From assembly GCA_947489195.1 (NCBI GenBank), contig CANLCT010000019.1:1-64000 (forward strand): a DNA stretch of 64,000 bases, given 5' to 3'. Positions 43,661 through 54,100 of this stretch are shown here, piece by piece. How positions within the stretch are numbered: the stretch's first letter is position 1; every line of letters begins with the position of its first letter. Position numbers and translations under genes: made by a program. This DNA comes from an uncultured Aquimarina sp. (lineage in GTDB: Bacteria > Bacteroidota > Bacteroidia > Flavobacteriales > Flavobacteriaceae). The notes under the pieces are model-generated. The model saw only the letters and a list, made by a program, of their open reading frames with translations. It did no database searches and had not been told where the DNA came from.

Positions 43661-44428
43661 ATGATTAAGTATATTTTTAAAAAAGGATTAAGCGTTTTTC
43701 CTCGGCCTTTTTTAATTAAGGTAAGCTATTATGTACGACCTATATTTAGTTTCTTTTTAAAAGGCAAAAAGTATACTGATCCAATTGATGGCAAAAGCTT
43801 TCGCACTTTTTTACCCTACGGATATGAAAATCCCAGACCAAATGTACTTTCTCCCTCTACACTGTCATTAGAACGACACAGATTACTTTGGTTGTATTTA
43901 AAAAATGAAACTGACTTATTTACTAAACCTCAACGTTTATTGCACTTTGCTCCAGAACAAGCTTTTCATAAGCGATTTAAAAAAATAAAAACATTAACCT
44001 ATACCACTACCGATTTACTTTCGCCTCTGGCAGATATAAAAGCTGATATTTGTCAACTTCCATTTAATGATAATGAATTCGATTTCATTTTATGTAATCA
44101 TGTATTAGAACATATTCCCGATGACACCAAAGCCATGCAAGAATTGCTAAGGGTACTTGCTCCTGGTGGCACCGCTATTTTACAAATTCCACAAGATTTA
44201 AATCGAGAAACAACTTTTGAAGATAATACTATAATCGACCCCAAAAAACGTGCACAAATTTTTGGTCAATATGATCATGTACGTGTATATGGAAGGGATT
44301 ATTTTGACAAACTTCGCAGTATAGGATTTAAAGTTAATGAAGTTGATTACACCTCCACATTCACTCCCCAACAAATTGATCAATTTCGCTTAGCTAAAGG
44401 AGAAATTATCCCCGTATGCTACAAATAA
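43661..44428 (+). CDS. Class I SAM-dependent methyltransferase (type 11 domain)
   Basis: A 255-residue cytoplasmic protein. The SAM site LLHFAPEQAFHKRF is an unusual motif I with Ala-Pro instead of the glycine-rich loop. ADICQLPFNDNEFDFILCNHVLEHIPDDTKAMQELLRVLAPGGTAIL holds motifs II-IV of methyltransferase type 11. A basic aromatic N-terminus (IKYIFKKGLSVFPRPFLIK) could lie on the membrane. Substrate unknown. It is followed by a 203-bp gap without recognisable features. Confidence 0.82.
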   Translation: MIKYIFKKGLSVFPRPFLIKVSYYVRPIFSFFLKGKKYTDPIDGKSFRTFLPYGYENPRPNVLSPSTLSLERHRLLWLYLKNETDLFTKPQRLLHFAPEQAFHKRFKKIKTLTYTTTDLLSPLADIKADICQLPFNDNEFDFILCNHVLEHIPDDTKAMQELLRVLAPGGTAILQIPQDLNRETTFEDNTIIDPKKRAQIFGQYDHVRVYGRDYFDKLRSIGFKVNEVDYTSTFTPQQIDQFRLAKGEIIPVCYK

Positions 44429-44631
44429 ATTAAATTTGACTTTTTAAACACCAATTTAAAATAAATTCTACAAGGTTTTCATTAAATTAAATGTTAAGTT
44501 AATTGTAAAACGAGTTATAAATTAAATATTATAAAATAACTTTCCGTGTCGTATTTTTTTTACTGTATGCTTTAAAATTTGAAAGACATAAAATACGAAA
44601 CAACTTTAACACTTATAATTTTATTTATATT

Positions 44632-46476
44632 ATGAAAACTAGTAGTTGCATTTCATTAATTTCTGTAGTTTTTTTACTATCATTTTTTAGCTGTAAAAAA
44701 AACAACGCGAGCTCTAATACTATTGAACCCGAAATTACGCCAGAACAAATAGCGCAAAGTTCTACTGAATTAAATAATTGGTTTCAAGAACAATTTGAAA
44801 TTGAGAAAGAATTATCTCCAATGTTATGTACCTATTTAGGTGATAAAAAAAATAATGATAAATGGAATGATATCTCTCAACAAGCAAAAGACGAAGCTCT
44901 TTTACGAAATAAAAAAAGACTTCAATATTTAAAAGACAGTATAAGCACTGAAACACTCAACAAAGCTACATTATTAAGTTATAGGTTAGCTATTCAACAA
45001 ACAGAAAACGATATATCTGATGATCAATATAGGTTACACAATTACCCTGTTAATCAAATGTTTGGTATGCATTCTAGAGTACCTTCCTTTTTAATAAACA
45101 TGCATTTAATTGACTCTAAAAAAGATGCAGAAGCTTACGTTTCAAGATTAAAAGGAGTAGAAAAACTATTTGATCAATTAATTACTGGGCTGGAAATCAG
45201 AGAAAAATCAGGTATTCTTCCTCCTAAATTTATTTTCCCTAAAGTAATTGATGCCTGTAAAAATATCATTAAAGGCAAACCTTTTGATACTTCGAATAAC
45301 GAAAGTACACTTTTAGCTGATTTTTCAAAAAAAGTAAAAACTTTAAAACTTCCTGAAAAGGAAGAAAGTACACTTATTGAAATGGCAAATAAAAGTTTAT
45401 TAAATTCTGTAAAGCCTGCTTATAGCAAACTTATTGCAGTATTAGAAACACAAGAAACAAAAGCCAATACAGACGCTGGAGCATGGAAATTACCTAATGG
45501 CGAAGCTTTTTATAATAATGCATTGGCTAGAACAACTACAACGAACATGACTGCTAACGATATTCATGAATTGGGTCTAAAAGAAGTTGCTCGAATTCAA
45601 AGTGAAATGAAAGCCATTAAAGAAAAGGTGAAATTTGAAGGTGACCTCAACAGCTTTTTTAAATTTATGCAAGATAGCAAACAATTTTACTATGCAGATT
45701 CCGATAAAGGTCGTGAAGAATATATGGAAAAAGCAGTTCATATTATTGATAGTATGAAAAGTAGATTAGATGATTTGTTTTTAACTAAACCAAAAGCTGA
45801 TATTAAAGTAAAACAAGTAGAAGCATTTCGTGAAAAAACAGCTGGTTTAGCTTTTTACCAACAACCAGCTATGGATGGTTCCCGCCCTGGAATTTATTAC
45901 GCCAATATGTACAAAATAAAATCCATGTCTAAATTCGAAATGGAAGCATTAGCTTATCACGAAGGTATTCCAGGTCATCACATGCAAATTGCTATAGCAC
46001 AAGAATTAAAAGATATTCCAATGTTTAGAAAATTAGGGCGCTATACTGCCTATACCGAAGGTTGGGGCTTATATTCTGAATTTATTCCTAAAGAAATGGG
46101 GTTTTATAATGATCCTTACTCAGATTTTGGTCGACTTTCAATGGAATTATTCCGTGCCTGTCGTTTAGTCGTTGATACTGGAATACATGCTAAAAAATGG
46201 ACTAGAGAAGAAGGTATAAAGTATTATATAGACAATACACCTACCGAAGAATTTGATATTATAAAAATGGTAGAACGCCATGTGGTTATGCCTAGTCAAG
46301 CTACCGCTTATAAAATTGGGATGAATAAAATTTTAGAACTTCGTGAAAATGCAAAAAAACAACTTGGCGATAAATTTGATATTAGAGAATACCATGATGT
46401 TGTACTCACTAATGGAGCTGTTCCTTTAAATGTGCTTGAAAAACTTGTCGACGAATGGATTGCCACTAAAGCATAG
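44632..46476 (+). CDS. DUF885-family lipoprotein, putative metallopeptidase
   Basis: A 614-residue lipoprotein; the lipobox FFSC places Cys21 after the signal peptide, followed by KKNN. The DUF885 signature is ALAYHEGIPGHHMQIAIAQE near residue 440, a zinc-binding HExxxxHH-type site, followed by TEGWGLYSEF with the likely third ligand. VVMPSQATAYKIGMNKIL is the conserved C-terminal region. Members are believed to be periplasmic carboxypeptidase-like enzymes, but few are characterised. A very strong terminator follows. Confidence 0.9.
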   Translation: MKTSSCISLISVVFLLSFFSCKKNNASSNTIEPEITPEQIAQSSTELNNWFQEQFEIEKELSPMLCTYLGDKKNNDKWNDISQQAKDEALLRNKKRLQYLKDSISTETLNKATLLSYRLAIQQTENDISDDQYRLHNYPVNQMFGMHSRVPSFLINMHLIDSKKDAEAYVSRLKGVEKLFDQLITGLEIREKSGILPPKFIFPKVIDACKNIIKGKPFDTSNNESTLLADFSKKVKTLKLPEKEESTLIEMANKSLLNSVKPAYSKLIAVLETQETKANTDAGAWKLPNGEAFYNNALARTTTTNMTANDIHELGLKEVARIQSEMKAIKEKVKFEGDLNSFFKFMQDSKQFYYADSDKGREEYMEKAVHIIDSMKSRLDDLFLTKPKADIKVKQVEAFREKTAGLAFYQQPAMDGSRPGIYYANMYKIKSMSKFEMEALAYHEGIPGHHMQIAIAQELKDIPMFRKLGRYTAYTEGWGLYSEFIPKEMGFYNDPYSDFGRLSMELFRACRLVVDTGIHAKKWTREEGIKYYIDNTPTEEFDIIKMVERHVVMPSQATAYKIGMNKILELRENAKKQLGDKFDIREYHDVVLTNGAVPLNVLEKLVDEWIATKA

Positions 46477-46514
46477 TTAAAAGCTATACATACACAATTT
46501 TACAATTAATTAAG

Positions 46515-46551
46515 AACAATCATAGCAAACCATAGGTTTGCTATGATTGTT
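46515..46551 (+). terminator. Terminator of the DUF885 gene
   Basis: A 17-bp perfect stem, AACAATCATAGCAAACC at 46515-46531 and its complement at 46535-46551, with a 3-nt ATA loop. It is 38 bp after the stop and 45 bp before the next ATG. Confidence 0.9.
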
Positions 46552-46596
46552 TATATCCTTATTTTTAACTTAAATATTGATCAACAATAAAAACCT

Positions 46597-47313
46597 ATGG
46601 AAACATTAATACACAAAGCCGATACACGTGGTTATGCTAATCACGGATGGCTTACTAGTCATCATAGCTTTAGTTTTGCTAGCTACCAAAACCCTGAACG
46701 TATGAATTTTGGTGTACTTAGAGTACTTAACGATGATATGGTATCTGGTGGTAAAGGTTTTGGTTTACACCCTCATAGTAATATGGAAATTGTTTCCATT
46801 CCTCTAAAAGGAAATTTAAAACATATGGATAATATGGGGAATACAACTATAATAAAAGAAGGTGACATACAGGTAATGAGTGCTGGTACTGGTGTTTTAC
46901 ATAGTGAGTTCAACAACGATAAAGATCAAGCTGTAACATTTCTTCAAATCTGGATCATACCAAACAAGCAAAATGTTGAACCTCGTTATGATCAGATTTC
47001 TTTAGAAGAAATTCAAATTAAAAATAGATTATATCAAATTTTGTCACCTAATCATATGGATCAAGGTGTTTGGGTTCATCAAAATGCTTGGTTTCATTTA
47101 GGCGAGTTTGATGTGCATATAACTGAAAATTATAAACTAAAAAATAACGCTAACGGAGTATATATTTTTGTTCTTGAAGGAACTATAACAATAAATGAAC
47201 AAGAACTTAATAGAAGAGATGGATATGGTATTTGGGATATTGATGATTTTACAATTAAATCTATAACAAATAGCCATATATTAATTATGGAAGTTCCAAT
47301 GAAAATTCACTAA
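46597..47313 (+). CDS. Pirin-family bicupin (second of two)
   Basis: A 238-residue pirin of the YhhW type. GFGLHPHSNMEIVSIPLKGNLKHMD and MSAGTGVLHSEFNN carry the iron ligands (His-x-His, His-x-Glu), all present. LQIWIIPNKQNVEPRYDQ is the conserved inter-domain segment. YhhW-like pirins act as quercetin 2,3-dioxygenases in vitro; the natural substrate is unknown. Unlike the other pirin in the window, its metal site is complete. Confidence 0.92.
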   Translation: METLIHKADTRGYANHGWLTSHHSFSFASYQNPERMNFGVLRVLNDDMVSGGKGFGLHPHSNMEIVSIPLKGNLKHMDNMGNTTIIKEGDIQVMSAGTGVLHSEFNNDKDQAVTFLQIWIIPNKQNVEPRYDQISLEEIQIKNRLYQILSPNHMDQGVWVHQNAWFHLGEFDVHITENYKLKNNANGVYIFVLEGTITINEQELNRRDGYGIWDIDDFTIKSITNSHILIMEVPMKIH

Positions 47314-47513
47314 CTACTTGTGCCGAACTAAAAATAGACGCTTGTTCTATAGAAGGTTTTGACAGTAAAAAAATATGACAAAATTTTTAAATCCCGAATC
47401 TAAAAGACTCTGCTGCGTTGATTGCAATCATTGGCTAACGATCGAAAGAAGATGCTAATACCAATACTACAAAAACACATAATCCATCGGGGATTTATTT
47501 GAAGTTCTGTAAA

Positions 47514-48527
47514 TTATTCATTTAACAAGTCTTTAAAACCACTAGTGATATAACTTTGCAGGTTTCCTGTTGTGTCACTATAAATAATATAAGCATCCAA
47601 AGGTTGTGTTTGCAATACAGTCTTTGCTTGCTCAAGTGACATAGCCATAAATGCAGTAGCATAAGCGTCTGCCGTTGCACAATTGTTAGCAATAACCGAT
47701 GTACTTAAAACAGAAGAAGGTTTTGTATAACCTGTAAAGGGATCTATAGTATGTACATACTTTTCGCCAGTTAAACTATCCACCCTAAACTTTCTGTAAT
47801 TCCCCGAAGTTGCCATAGCTTTATCTTTTAACTTTAATGTAGTAATTAAGTTACGCTCTGTAGTTTGATTTGGGTCATCAATACCCACAGTCCACTCAAT
47901 ATCATTAGTTAATTTAGTGCCTTTTGCAACGAGTTCCCCTCCAAGTTCAATTAAATAGTTCGCTGTATTTTTAGTATTTAAATATGCTGATATTCGATCT
48001 AAACAATAGCCTTTGGCAATAGCATTAAAATCAATATACACATGCGGGTTTGCTTTTTTTATGGTTCTATTCTTATTCAAATTTACTTTATCAAAACCCA
48101 CATAGTTCATTAGAGAATCTATTATTTTTGGAGACATTTCTTTTTGACCTAGTTTTGGACCAAAGCCCCATGCATTTACTAAAGTCCCAACTGTTGGATC
48201 AAAACTTCCTTTCGATATTTTATGTATCTTTTTTGAAAGTGCAAATACCTCTAAAAACATATCATCAATAACAACAGTGGTATCACCTCCATTAATTTTA
48301 GAAATATCTGATGTTGAAATATAAGTACTCATTGACTTATTTATCACATCAAAAATACTGTCTAAATCTTTTTTTATTGTCTCTATTTTTTGGGGAGCTA
48401 TATATAAAATAGAATATGTAGTTCCTAAGGCTTGCCCGGTTTCATTAAAAAGTTTAGGTCTTGAAGTACTGCTTCCGCAAGAAACTAAACTAATAGCTAC
48501 TGCTAAAAAAAAAATAAGCTTACTCAT
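47514..48527 (-). CDS. apbE: FAD:protein FMN transferase (ApbE), lipoprotein
   Basis: A 337-residue flavin transferase with lipobox LVSC (Cys17), so it is membrane anchored in the periplasm. ALGTTYSI opens the domain, KGSFDPTVGTLVNAWGFG and IDFNAIAKGYCLD hold flavin and magnesium contacts, LIELGGELVAKG follows, and DPFTGYTKPSSVLSTSVIANNCATADAYATAFMAM is the C-terminal signature. ApbE attaches FMN to Nqr, Rnf or related redox proteins by a phosphodiester bond. No nqr genes are in the window. Confidence 0.95.
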   Translation of the reverse strand: MSKLIFFLAVAISLVSCGSSTSRPKLFNETGQALGTTYSILYIAPQKIETIKKDLDSIFDVINKSMSTYISTSDISKINGGDTTVVIDDMFLEVFALSKKIHKISKGSFDPTVGTLVNAWGFGPKLGQKEMSPKIIDSLMNYVGFDKVNLNKNRTIKKANPHVYIDFNAIAKGYCLDRISAYLNTKNTANYLIELGGELVAKGTKLTNDIEWTVGIDDPNQTTERNLITTLKLKDKAMATSGNYRKFRVDSLTGEKYVHTIDPFTGYTKPSSVLSTSVIANNCATADAYATAFMAMSLEQAKTVLQTQPLDAYIIYSDTTGNLQSYITSGFKDLLNE

Positions 48528-48625
48528 TCTAATAAATTTTTAATTATTGAAATTATTATGAAAAAAATATATTACCTGACTAGTTATTAATATCGGCAAG
48601 TTTATAAAACATATTTTGTAATACT

Positions 48626-49183
48626 TTAATTTTGATATACTCGATTTTCTACAATATATTCACCAGAACATCCTTTTATAAATAATCTTGTTTTACCATT
48701 TTTTTCTAAGGTCCATAGATTCAAAACTCTTTTAGTTAGTTTGTTTATAGAATCTGGTTTTATAGTCTGAACTTCAACAATAGCTTTTTTAATTATTTTA
48801 TAGTTCTTATTTTTTATCAAATAACCATCTAAATAGATATCGTTCGTTTCATCTAAGTTGTATTCTATATTAATACCTTTTTGGTTATACATTGAAAATT
48901 CATAATCATCCTCTCTATATGCTGATCTATATTCATCAGGTATCACATTCATTTCCTTTTCATCAGAGTCAATTTTTGTAATATTTTCAATATCGTCTAA
49001 TAAATTAGACTCTTGCAACACTAAAAAAGAGCCAATAACTCCATTAATAAAAACAGTATGTACTTTAGGGTTTTTATGATTTGGAAGTCTGTTAATCTTG
49101 CTCTGAGAATAAGTTGAAATAGAGCTTAAAAATAGTAAAATATTAAAAAACTTTTTTTTTATCATTCTTTTAATACTATTCAA
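48626..49183 (-). CDS. Secreted protein of unknown function
   Basis: A 185-residue protein with an N-terminal basic/hydrophobic stretch (MIKKKFFNILLFLSSISTYSQ) that looks like a signal peptide, giving a periplasmic or outer-membrane location. The ATG at 49183 adds six residues before this; a start at the next Met (residue 7) is equally likely. The body is acidic then basic with alternating beta-like stretches (NPKVHTVFINGVIGSFLVLQ, KTRLFIKGCSGEYIVENRVY). I recognise no family. Confidence 0.6.
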   Translation of the reverse strand: MNSIKRMIKKKFFNILLFLSSISTYSQSKINRLPNHKNPKVHTVFINGVIGSFLVLQESNLLDDIENITKIDSDEKEMNVIPDEYRSAYREDDYEFSMYNQKGINIEYNLDETNDIYLDGYLIKNKNYKIIKKAIVEVQTIKPDSINKLTKRVLNLWTLEKNGKTRLFIKGCSGEYIVENRVYQN

Positions 49184-49215
49184 TTTATAATTTTTTTATG
49201 ATATTATATAAACAC

Positions 49216-49575
49216 TTAAACCTCTTTAATCCCTGGATAATTAACTACATAATCAGCATCATTAGTTACTGGTAAACTATAATCAATAGCGTTTGCTAAA
49301 CCTACAGGAGCATAAAATGTACGCGCTTTAAATTTTAAGGCATGTTGTTTCATTGTTTCAAAAAAAACCACATCAAATTCATTAGGATCATCGGGATAAG
49401 TAATAGCTTGTACTAATACAAAATGTAATTTCTTGTTTTTTAATGCTACAAATTGAGGGTCTTTTTTTAGTTTGCTATTCACTGCTAAAAATTCATAGCC
49501 TTTAGATTCTAAATCTTTACCTACAATATTCATAGCCAAATTATGCAATTCTTGTTCTGTTAATGCCTTATTCAT
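49216..49575 (-). CDS. Conserved small cytoplasmic protein of unknown function
   Basis: A 119-residue protein starting at the ATG at 49575 (MNKALTEQELHNLAMNIVGKDLE); the frame is open six codons upstream to a TTG. The sequence has an alpha-beta pattern with a basic QFVALKNKKLHFVLVQAITYP middle, resembling restriction-endonuclease-like or NERD-like folds in outline only. Homologues are common in flavobacteria, to my memory, and carry uninformative names. It precedes nothing on the same strand closely: 75 bp separate it from the symporter gene upstream. Confidence 0.65.
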   Translation of the reverse strand: MNKALTEQELHNLAMNIVGKDLESKGYEFLAVNSKLKKDPQFVALKNKKLHFVLVQAITYPDDPNEFDVVFFETMKQHALKFKARTFYAPVGLANAIDYSLPVTNDADYVVNYPGIKEV

Positions 49576-49650
49576 GGGTGCAAATTTCGACAATTAATAA
49601 CAAATCGACAACCTTGGAATAATCTTAAAAAGGTCTTTAATTAAGTTTAA

Positions 49651-50967
49651 TCATAGCTGATCATCCCAGTTTTTAACCTTAGGCTTACCCAATTTACCAA
49701 CACTTTTTGCTACAATGGTTGCTACAGTAGCATCACCAGTAACATTTATCGTAGTCCTAAGCATATCTAAAGGCCTATCCACTGCAAAAATAAGCGCTAA
49801 ACCTACAGGTAGCCGATCCGCAGGAAAGCCTACTGTTTCTAAAACAATAACTAACATAACCATGCCCGCTCCAGGTACAGCTGCTGATCCTATTGACGCT
49901 AATAAAGCAGCCAAAACTATACTTAACTGATTACCAAAAGTTAATCCTTCGGGCCATAATACTTGCATAATAAAAACTGATGCTACCGCTTGATACAAAC
50001 TTGTCCCATCCATATTTATTGTTGCCCCTACAGGTAGTACAAAACTAGATACTTCTTGATCTACACCAACATGTTCCTCTACCCTTTCCATAGTAACGGG
50101 TAATGTTGCGGCACTTGAACTTGTCGAAAATGCTAATAATTGCGCCGGACTAATTTGTTTTAAAAACCATAAAGGCGATTTTTTTGCTACAACAGTAATC
50201 AATAACATATATACTGCAACCATTAAAAACAAGCCCAATGCTACTACTCCTGCATAACGCAATAATGCTAATAAAATATCTGGATCATCGGCAGTAACTA
50301 CCACCTTGGCTAATAATGCAAAAACAGCAAATGGGGCACTTAACATAATAACATCCACCATTTTTAAAATGACGCTATTTAAACTATCAAAAAACTTTTT
50401 AAGGGGCTCTCCTTCTTTTTCAGGAATTAGAAGCATACAAATTCCCATAAAAATAGAAAAGAAAATTACCTGTAACATTAATTTATTATTGCTCATTGCC
50501 GCAATGGCATTTTGAGGCACCATATCTATCACAAATTGTAAAGGACTTGCGTTTTTTTGATTAGAAGCTTCTGTAATACGCTCAGCAATTTTTGCATCAC
50601 CTGCGTATGTTGCTGTTAATTTATCAATAGTCTGTTGTGTTATCCCATCACCTGGCTTTAATACATTAACCAATACCAAACCAATAACAATTGCTACAAC
50701 TGTTGTACCTATATAAATAAGAATAGTACGACCTCCAATCCGTTTAAATTTCGAAATATCTTTTAAGTCAGATATCCCTTTTATTAAAGACGCTAAAATT
50801 AATGGTACCGCAATTAATTTTAATAAATGAATAAAAATAGTCCCTGCAGGTTGCACCCAATCTTTAACAAACTGTGCTCCTCCACTTAATTTAGTCATTA
50901 GCACTCCAAATAATATACCTAGTACCATTCCTATTACTATTTGCCAGTGTAATGCTAATTTTTTCAT
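49651..50967 (-). CDS. Dicarboxylate/amino acid:cation symporter
   Basis: A 438-residue DAACS-family transporter of the GltP/DctA type, importing glutamate, aspartate or C4-dicarboxylates with Na+ or H+. About eight membrane helices and two re-entrant hairpins are seen: FSTSSSAATLPVTMERVEEH is the serine-rich HP1 loop, GATINMDGTSLYQAVA the NMDGT motif of TM7, and ASIGSAAVPGAGMVML HP2. The RTTINVTGDATVATIVAK segment of TM8 holds the conserved Asp and Asn. RTTIN with Arg is more typical of glutamate/aspartate transporters, so that substrate is favoured. Confidence 0.93.
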   Translation of the reverse strand: MKKLALHWQIVIGMVLGILFGVLMTKLSGGAQFVKDWVQPAGTIFIHLLKLIAVPLILASLIKGISDLKDISKFKRIGGRTILIYIGTTVVAIVIGLVLVNVLKPGDGITQQTIDKLTATYAGDAKIAERITEASNQKNASPLQFVIDMVPQNAIAAMSNNKLMLQVIFFSIFMGICMLLIPEKEGEPLKKFFDSLNSVILKMVDVIMLSAPFAVFALLAKVVVTADDPDILLALLRYAGVVALGLFLMVAVYMLLITVVAKKSPLWFLKQISPAQLLAFSTSSSAATLPVTMERVEEHVGVDQEVSSFVLPVGATINMDGTSLYQAVASVFIMQVLWPEGLTFGNQLSIVLAALLASIGSAAVPGAGMVMLVIVLETVGFPADRLPVGLALIFAVDRPLDMLRTTINVTGDATVATIVAKSVGKLGKPKVKNWDDQL

Positions 50968-51089
50968 CTAAAATTATGTTTAAATTATACCATACTAATG
51001 TATGAAAATTGTAGTGTTTAATATCTATTAGAACATATAATACCACCTTAAAAATGATGTTTTCAAAAATTATAGATTTAAAACAAAAA

Positions 51090-51124
51090 AAACCAAGACT
51101 TGAAAAAAATTCAAGCCTTGGTTT
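51090..51124 (-). terminator. Terminator of the agarase gene
   Basis: AAACCAAGACTTGA (51090-51103) and TCAAGCCTTGGTTT (51111-51124) form a 14-bp stem with one position that is G-U in the minus-strand RNA. An A-run on the left gives the U-run. It begins 53 bp after the agarase stop. Confidence 0.9.
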
Positions 51125-51177
51125 AAATTATCATTAGATAATAGTAAAAGACTATACTATTACTTTATTATTGAAAA

Positions 51178-54100
51178 CTAGTTCTTCAATACCTTAATTA
51201 CTTTTTTAAATCCTACTTCGTTATAAATTTTAACAAAATATACTCCTTGAGCTAATTCACCCAAACCATTTACCTCATTAACATCTGTAGTAAGTATTCC
51301 TGTTTTAATTATACCCCCTACCATGTCTATAATAGCATAATTTAAGACTGTATCCACATCTAAACCAATAACAGTAAAGAAATCAACTACCGGATTTGGA
51401 GTAATTTTAATTAAATCTGCGTCAATTATTTCTACCCCTTTAGCTCCTGTTTTAGAACCTGCAGTAGATATATTGAAACGATCTAAATTCCATTCCCATT
51501 TAATAGCATTTCTTCCTGCACCTAACAATCTAATTACATGATTACCTTCAGTTAAAAATACAGTACTTGATGATTGCAATGGTTGAAAGTTATCCCAACT
51601 ATTATTATTAGGAACGCTATCTTTTAATTGTGAAACTCCATCAACAATAAATTCAACAGCTGTATTATTAAGTGGTGTACTTATGAAATAAGTAATATCA
51701 TACTCTCCCGTTGCTGGAATATTCACATTATACTCTGCCCAGTCTCCTGTTTGGTTAAAGTTTGTTCCTTCAACACCTGCTGGAGTAGTATACATTTTAA
51801 ATCCATCAAAAGTTCCTCCTGTGCTAGTAAAAGATTCTGCTTCAATATCCATATCAACTACATTAGGTTCTACAAAATCACCTACTCTAGTAACTTCAAA
51901 ATAATCCATGTTCCATTCGTACTTTGTTGTACTTGTTCCAGAACCTACTAATCTTACCGTATGCTCACCAACCCCAATATTAAATGGAGATGCTAATGGT
52001 AACTTTACAAATGTGTCCCAATCTCTATTGTTATAAACACTAGTTTTAGCTACAAAAATACCATCGATATATAATGAAATAGCTGTATCATCTAATATAG
52101 TTCCTACAAAATAAGTCAAGTCATATAAACCTTTTTCATTTATAGTTACTTTATATTCAGCCCAATCACCAGTTTGATTAAAGTTTGTTCCTTTTACACC
52201 TGCTGGAGTTGTATATCTTTCCCATCCATTAAATGCACCTCCAGTTGCGATAAAATCTTCTGCTTGAATTACTGTTGAATCAGCATTAGGAGTACCACCT
52301 GTATCAGGGTTAATCACTTCGTTTCTAATGATTCGCACACTATTATCAGATAAGTCATACTTCCCATTTAAATCAGCAATTTTTCCTCCTGCTGATAAAC
52401 CTTGTAATCCATCTTCGTAAGCTATGTGCCATATTAAACATACGCCAGGGCCTGCTCCGTCAAAGTTAACTGCTTCTGGTGTTGGTGGTGTACCTAAAAT
52501 ATTTAAAGCCTCATCAGTTACAACCCATCCTGTATTTGGTCCTTGGTTTCCTGAAACACTTACTCCTGATACGTTATCTGCAATACCATCGCCTACTGTA
52601 AATGTGTATGGTCCTCCTGTTAATGTTCCTCCATTTAATACTACTGGAGCTACAAATTCATTTCTGTTAATTCGCACACTATTATCAGATAAGTCATACT
52701 TCCCATTTAAATCAGCAATTTTTCCTCCTGCTGATAAACCTTGTAATCCATCTTCGTAAGCTATGTGCCATATTAAACATACGCCAGGGCCTGCTCCGTC
52801 AAAGTTAACTGCTTCTGGTGTTGGTGGTGTACCTAAAATATTTAAAGCCTCATCAGTTACAACCCATCCTGTATTTGGACCTTGGTTTCCTGAAACACTT
52901 ACTCCTGATACGTTATCTGCAATACCATCGCCTACTGTAAATGTGTATGGACCTCCTGTTAATGTTCCTCCACTTAATACTACTGGAGCTACAAATTCAT
53001 TTCTGTTAATTCGCACACTATTATCAGATAAGTCATACTTCCCATTTAAATCAGCAATTTTTCCTCCTACTGTCAAACCTTGTAATCCATCTTCGTAAGC
53101 TATGTGCCATATTAAACATACGCCAGGGCCTGCACCGTCAAAGTTAACTGCTTCTGGTGTTGGTGGTGTACCTAAAATATTTAAAGCCTCATCGGTTACA
53201 ATCCATCCTGTATTTGGTCCTTGGTTTCCTGAAACACTTACTCCTGATACGTTATCTGCAATACCATCGCCTACTGTAAATGTGTATGGACCTCCTGTTA
53301 ATGTTCCTCCATTTAATACTACTGGAGCTACAAATTCATTTCTGTTAATTCGCACACTATTATCAGATAAGTCATACTTCCCATTTAAATCAGCAATTTT
53401 TCCTCCTACTGTCAAACCTTGTAATCCATCTTCGTAAGCTATGTGCCATATTAAACATACGCCAGGGCCTGCTCCGTCAAAGTTAACTGCTTCTGGTGTT
53501 GGTGGTGTACCTAAAATATTTAATGCCTCATCGGTTACCACCCATCCTGTATTTGGTCCTTGGTTTCCTGAAACACTTACTCCTGATACGTTATCTGCAA
53601 TACCATCGCCTACTGTAAATGTGTATGGACCTCCTGTTAATGTTCCTCCATTTAATACTACTGGAGTTGGAATATTTACACCTTCAACGGGCTTGTATAC
53701 TCTTACCCAATCCACTAACATACTATTTCTACTTTTATCTTCAAGGCTTGAATTGCTAGGGGTAAGCCCTCTAGAAACTAACCAACTTTGAGATTCAACA
53801 TTAATGATAATATCCATCTCCTTGTAAAAACCTCTACCGTTCTGATATTTACCTGGATCAACAACATTTATTCCATTTGATACTTTACTTGCTTCATCTA
53901 ATATAGAAAAGTTAAATGTATTGGAAGTACCATGTAATGTTACTTGCGAGTATCCATTTCGATTACCAGATGTATAATTGATAGGCATTCCTCCAACATT
54001 ATTCCCAAAAGAATCTCTAGTATTAGCAGGATTTTGCTTAACATAATAAGTATACTCCCATGTACCATTCATTCTTGTAGCTATAGCATCATTATATAAC

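Noticed and set aside
47375..47458. 27-codon plus-strand ORF with a CCVDCNH motif after the second pirin gene
   Set aside because: Too short, no promoter or relatives recognised; likely chance in the 200-bp gap between convergent pirin and apbE.
52424..53791. Four open frames of 111-116 codons on the plus strand within the agarase gene, nearly identical to each other
   Set aside because: They are the antisense shadow of the 339-bp repeats and carry no independent coding evidence.
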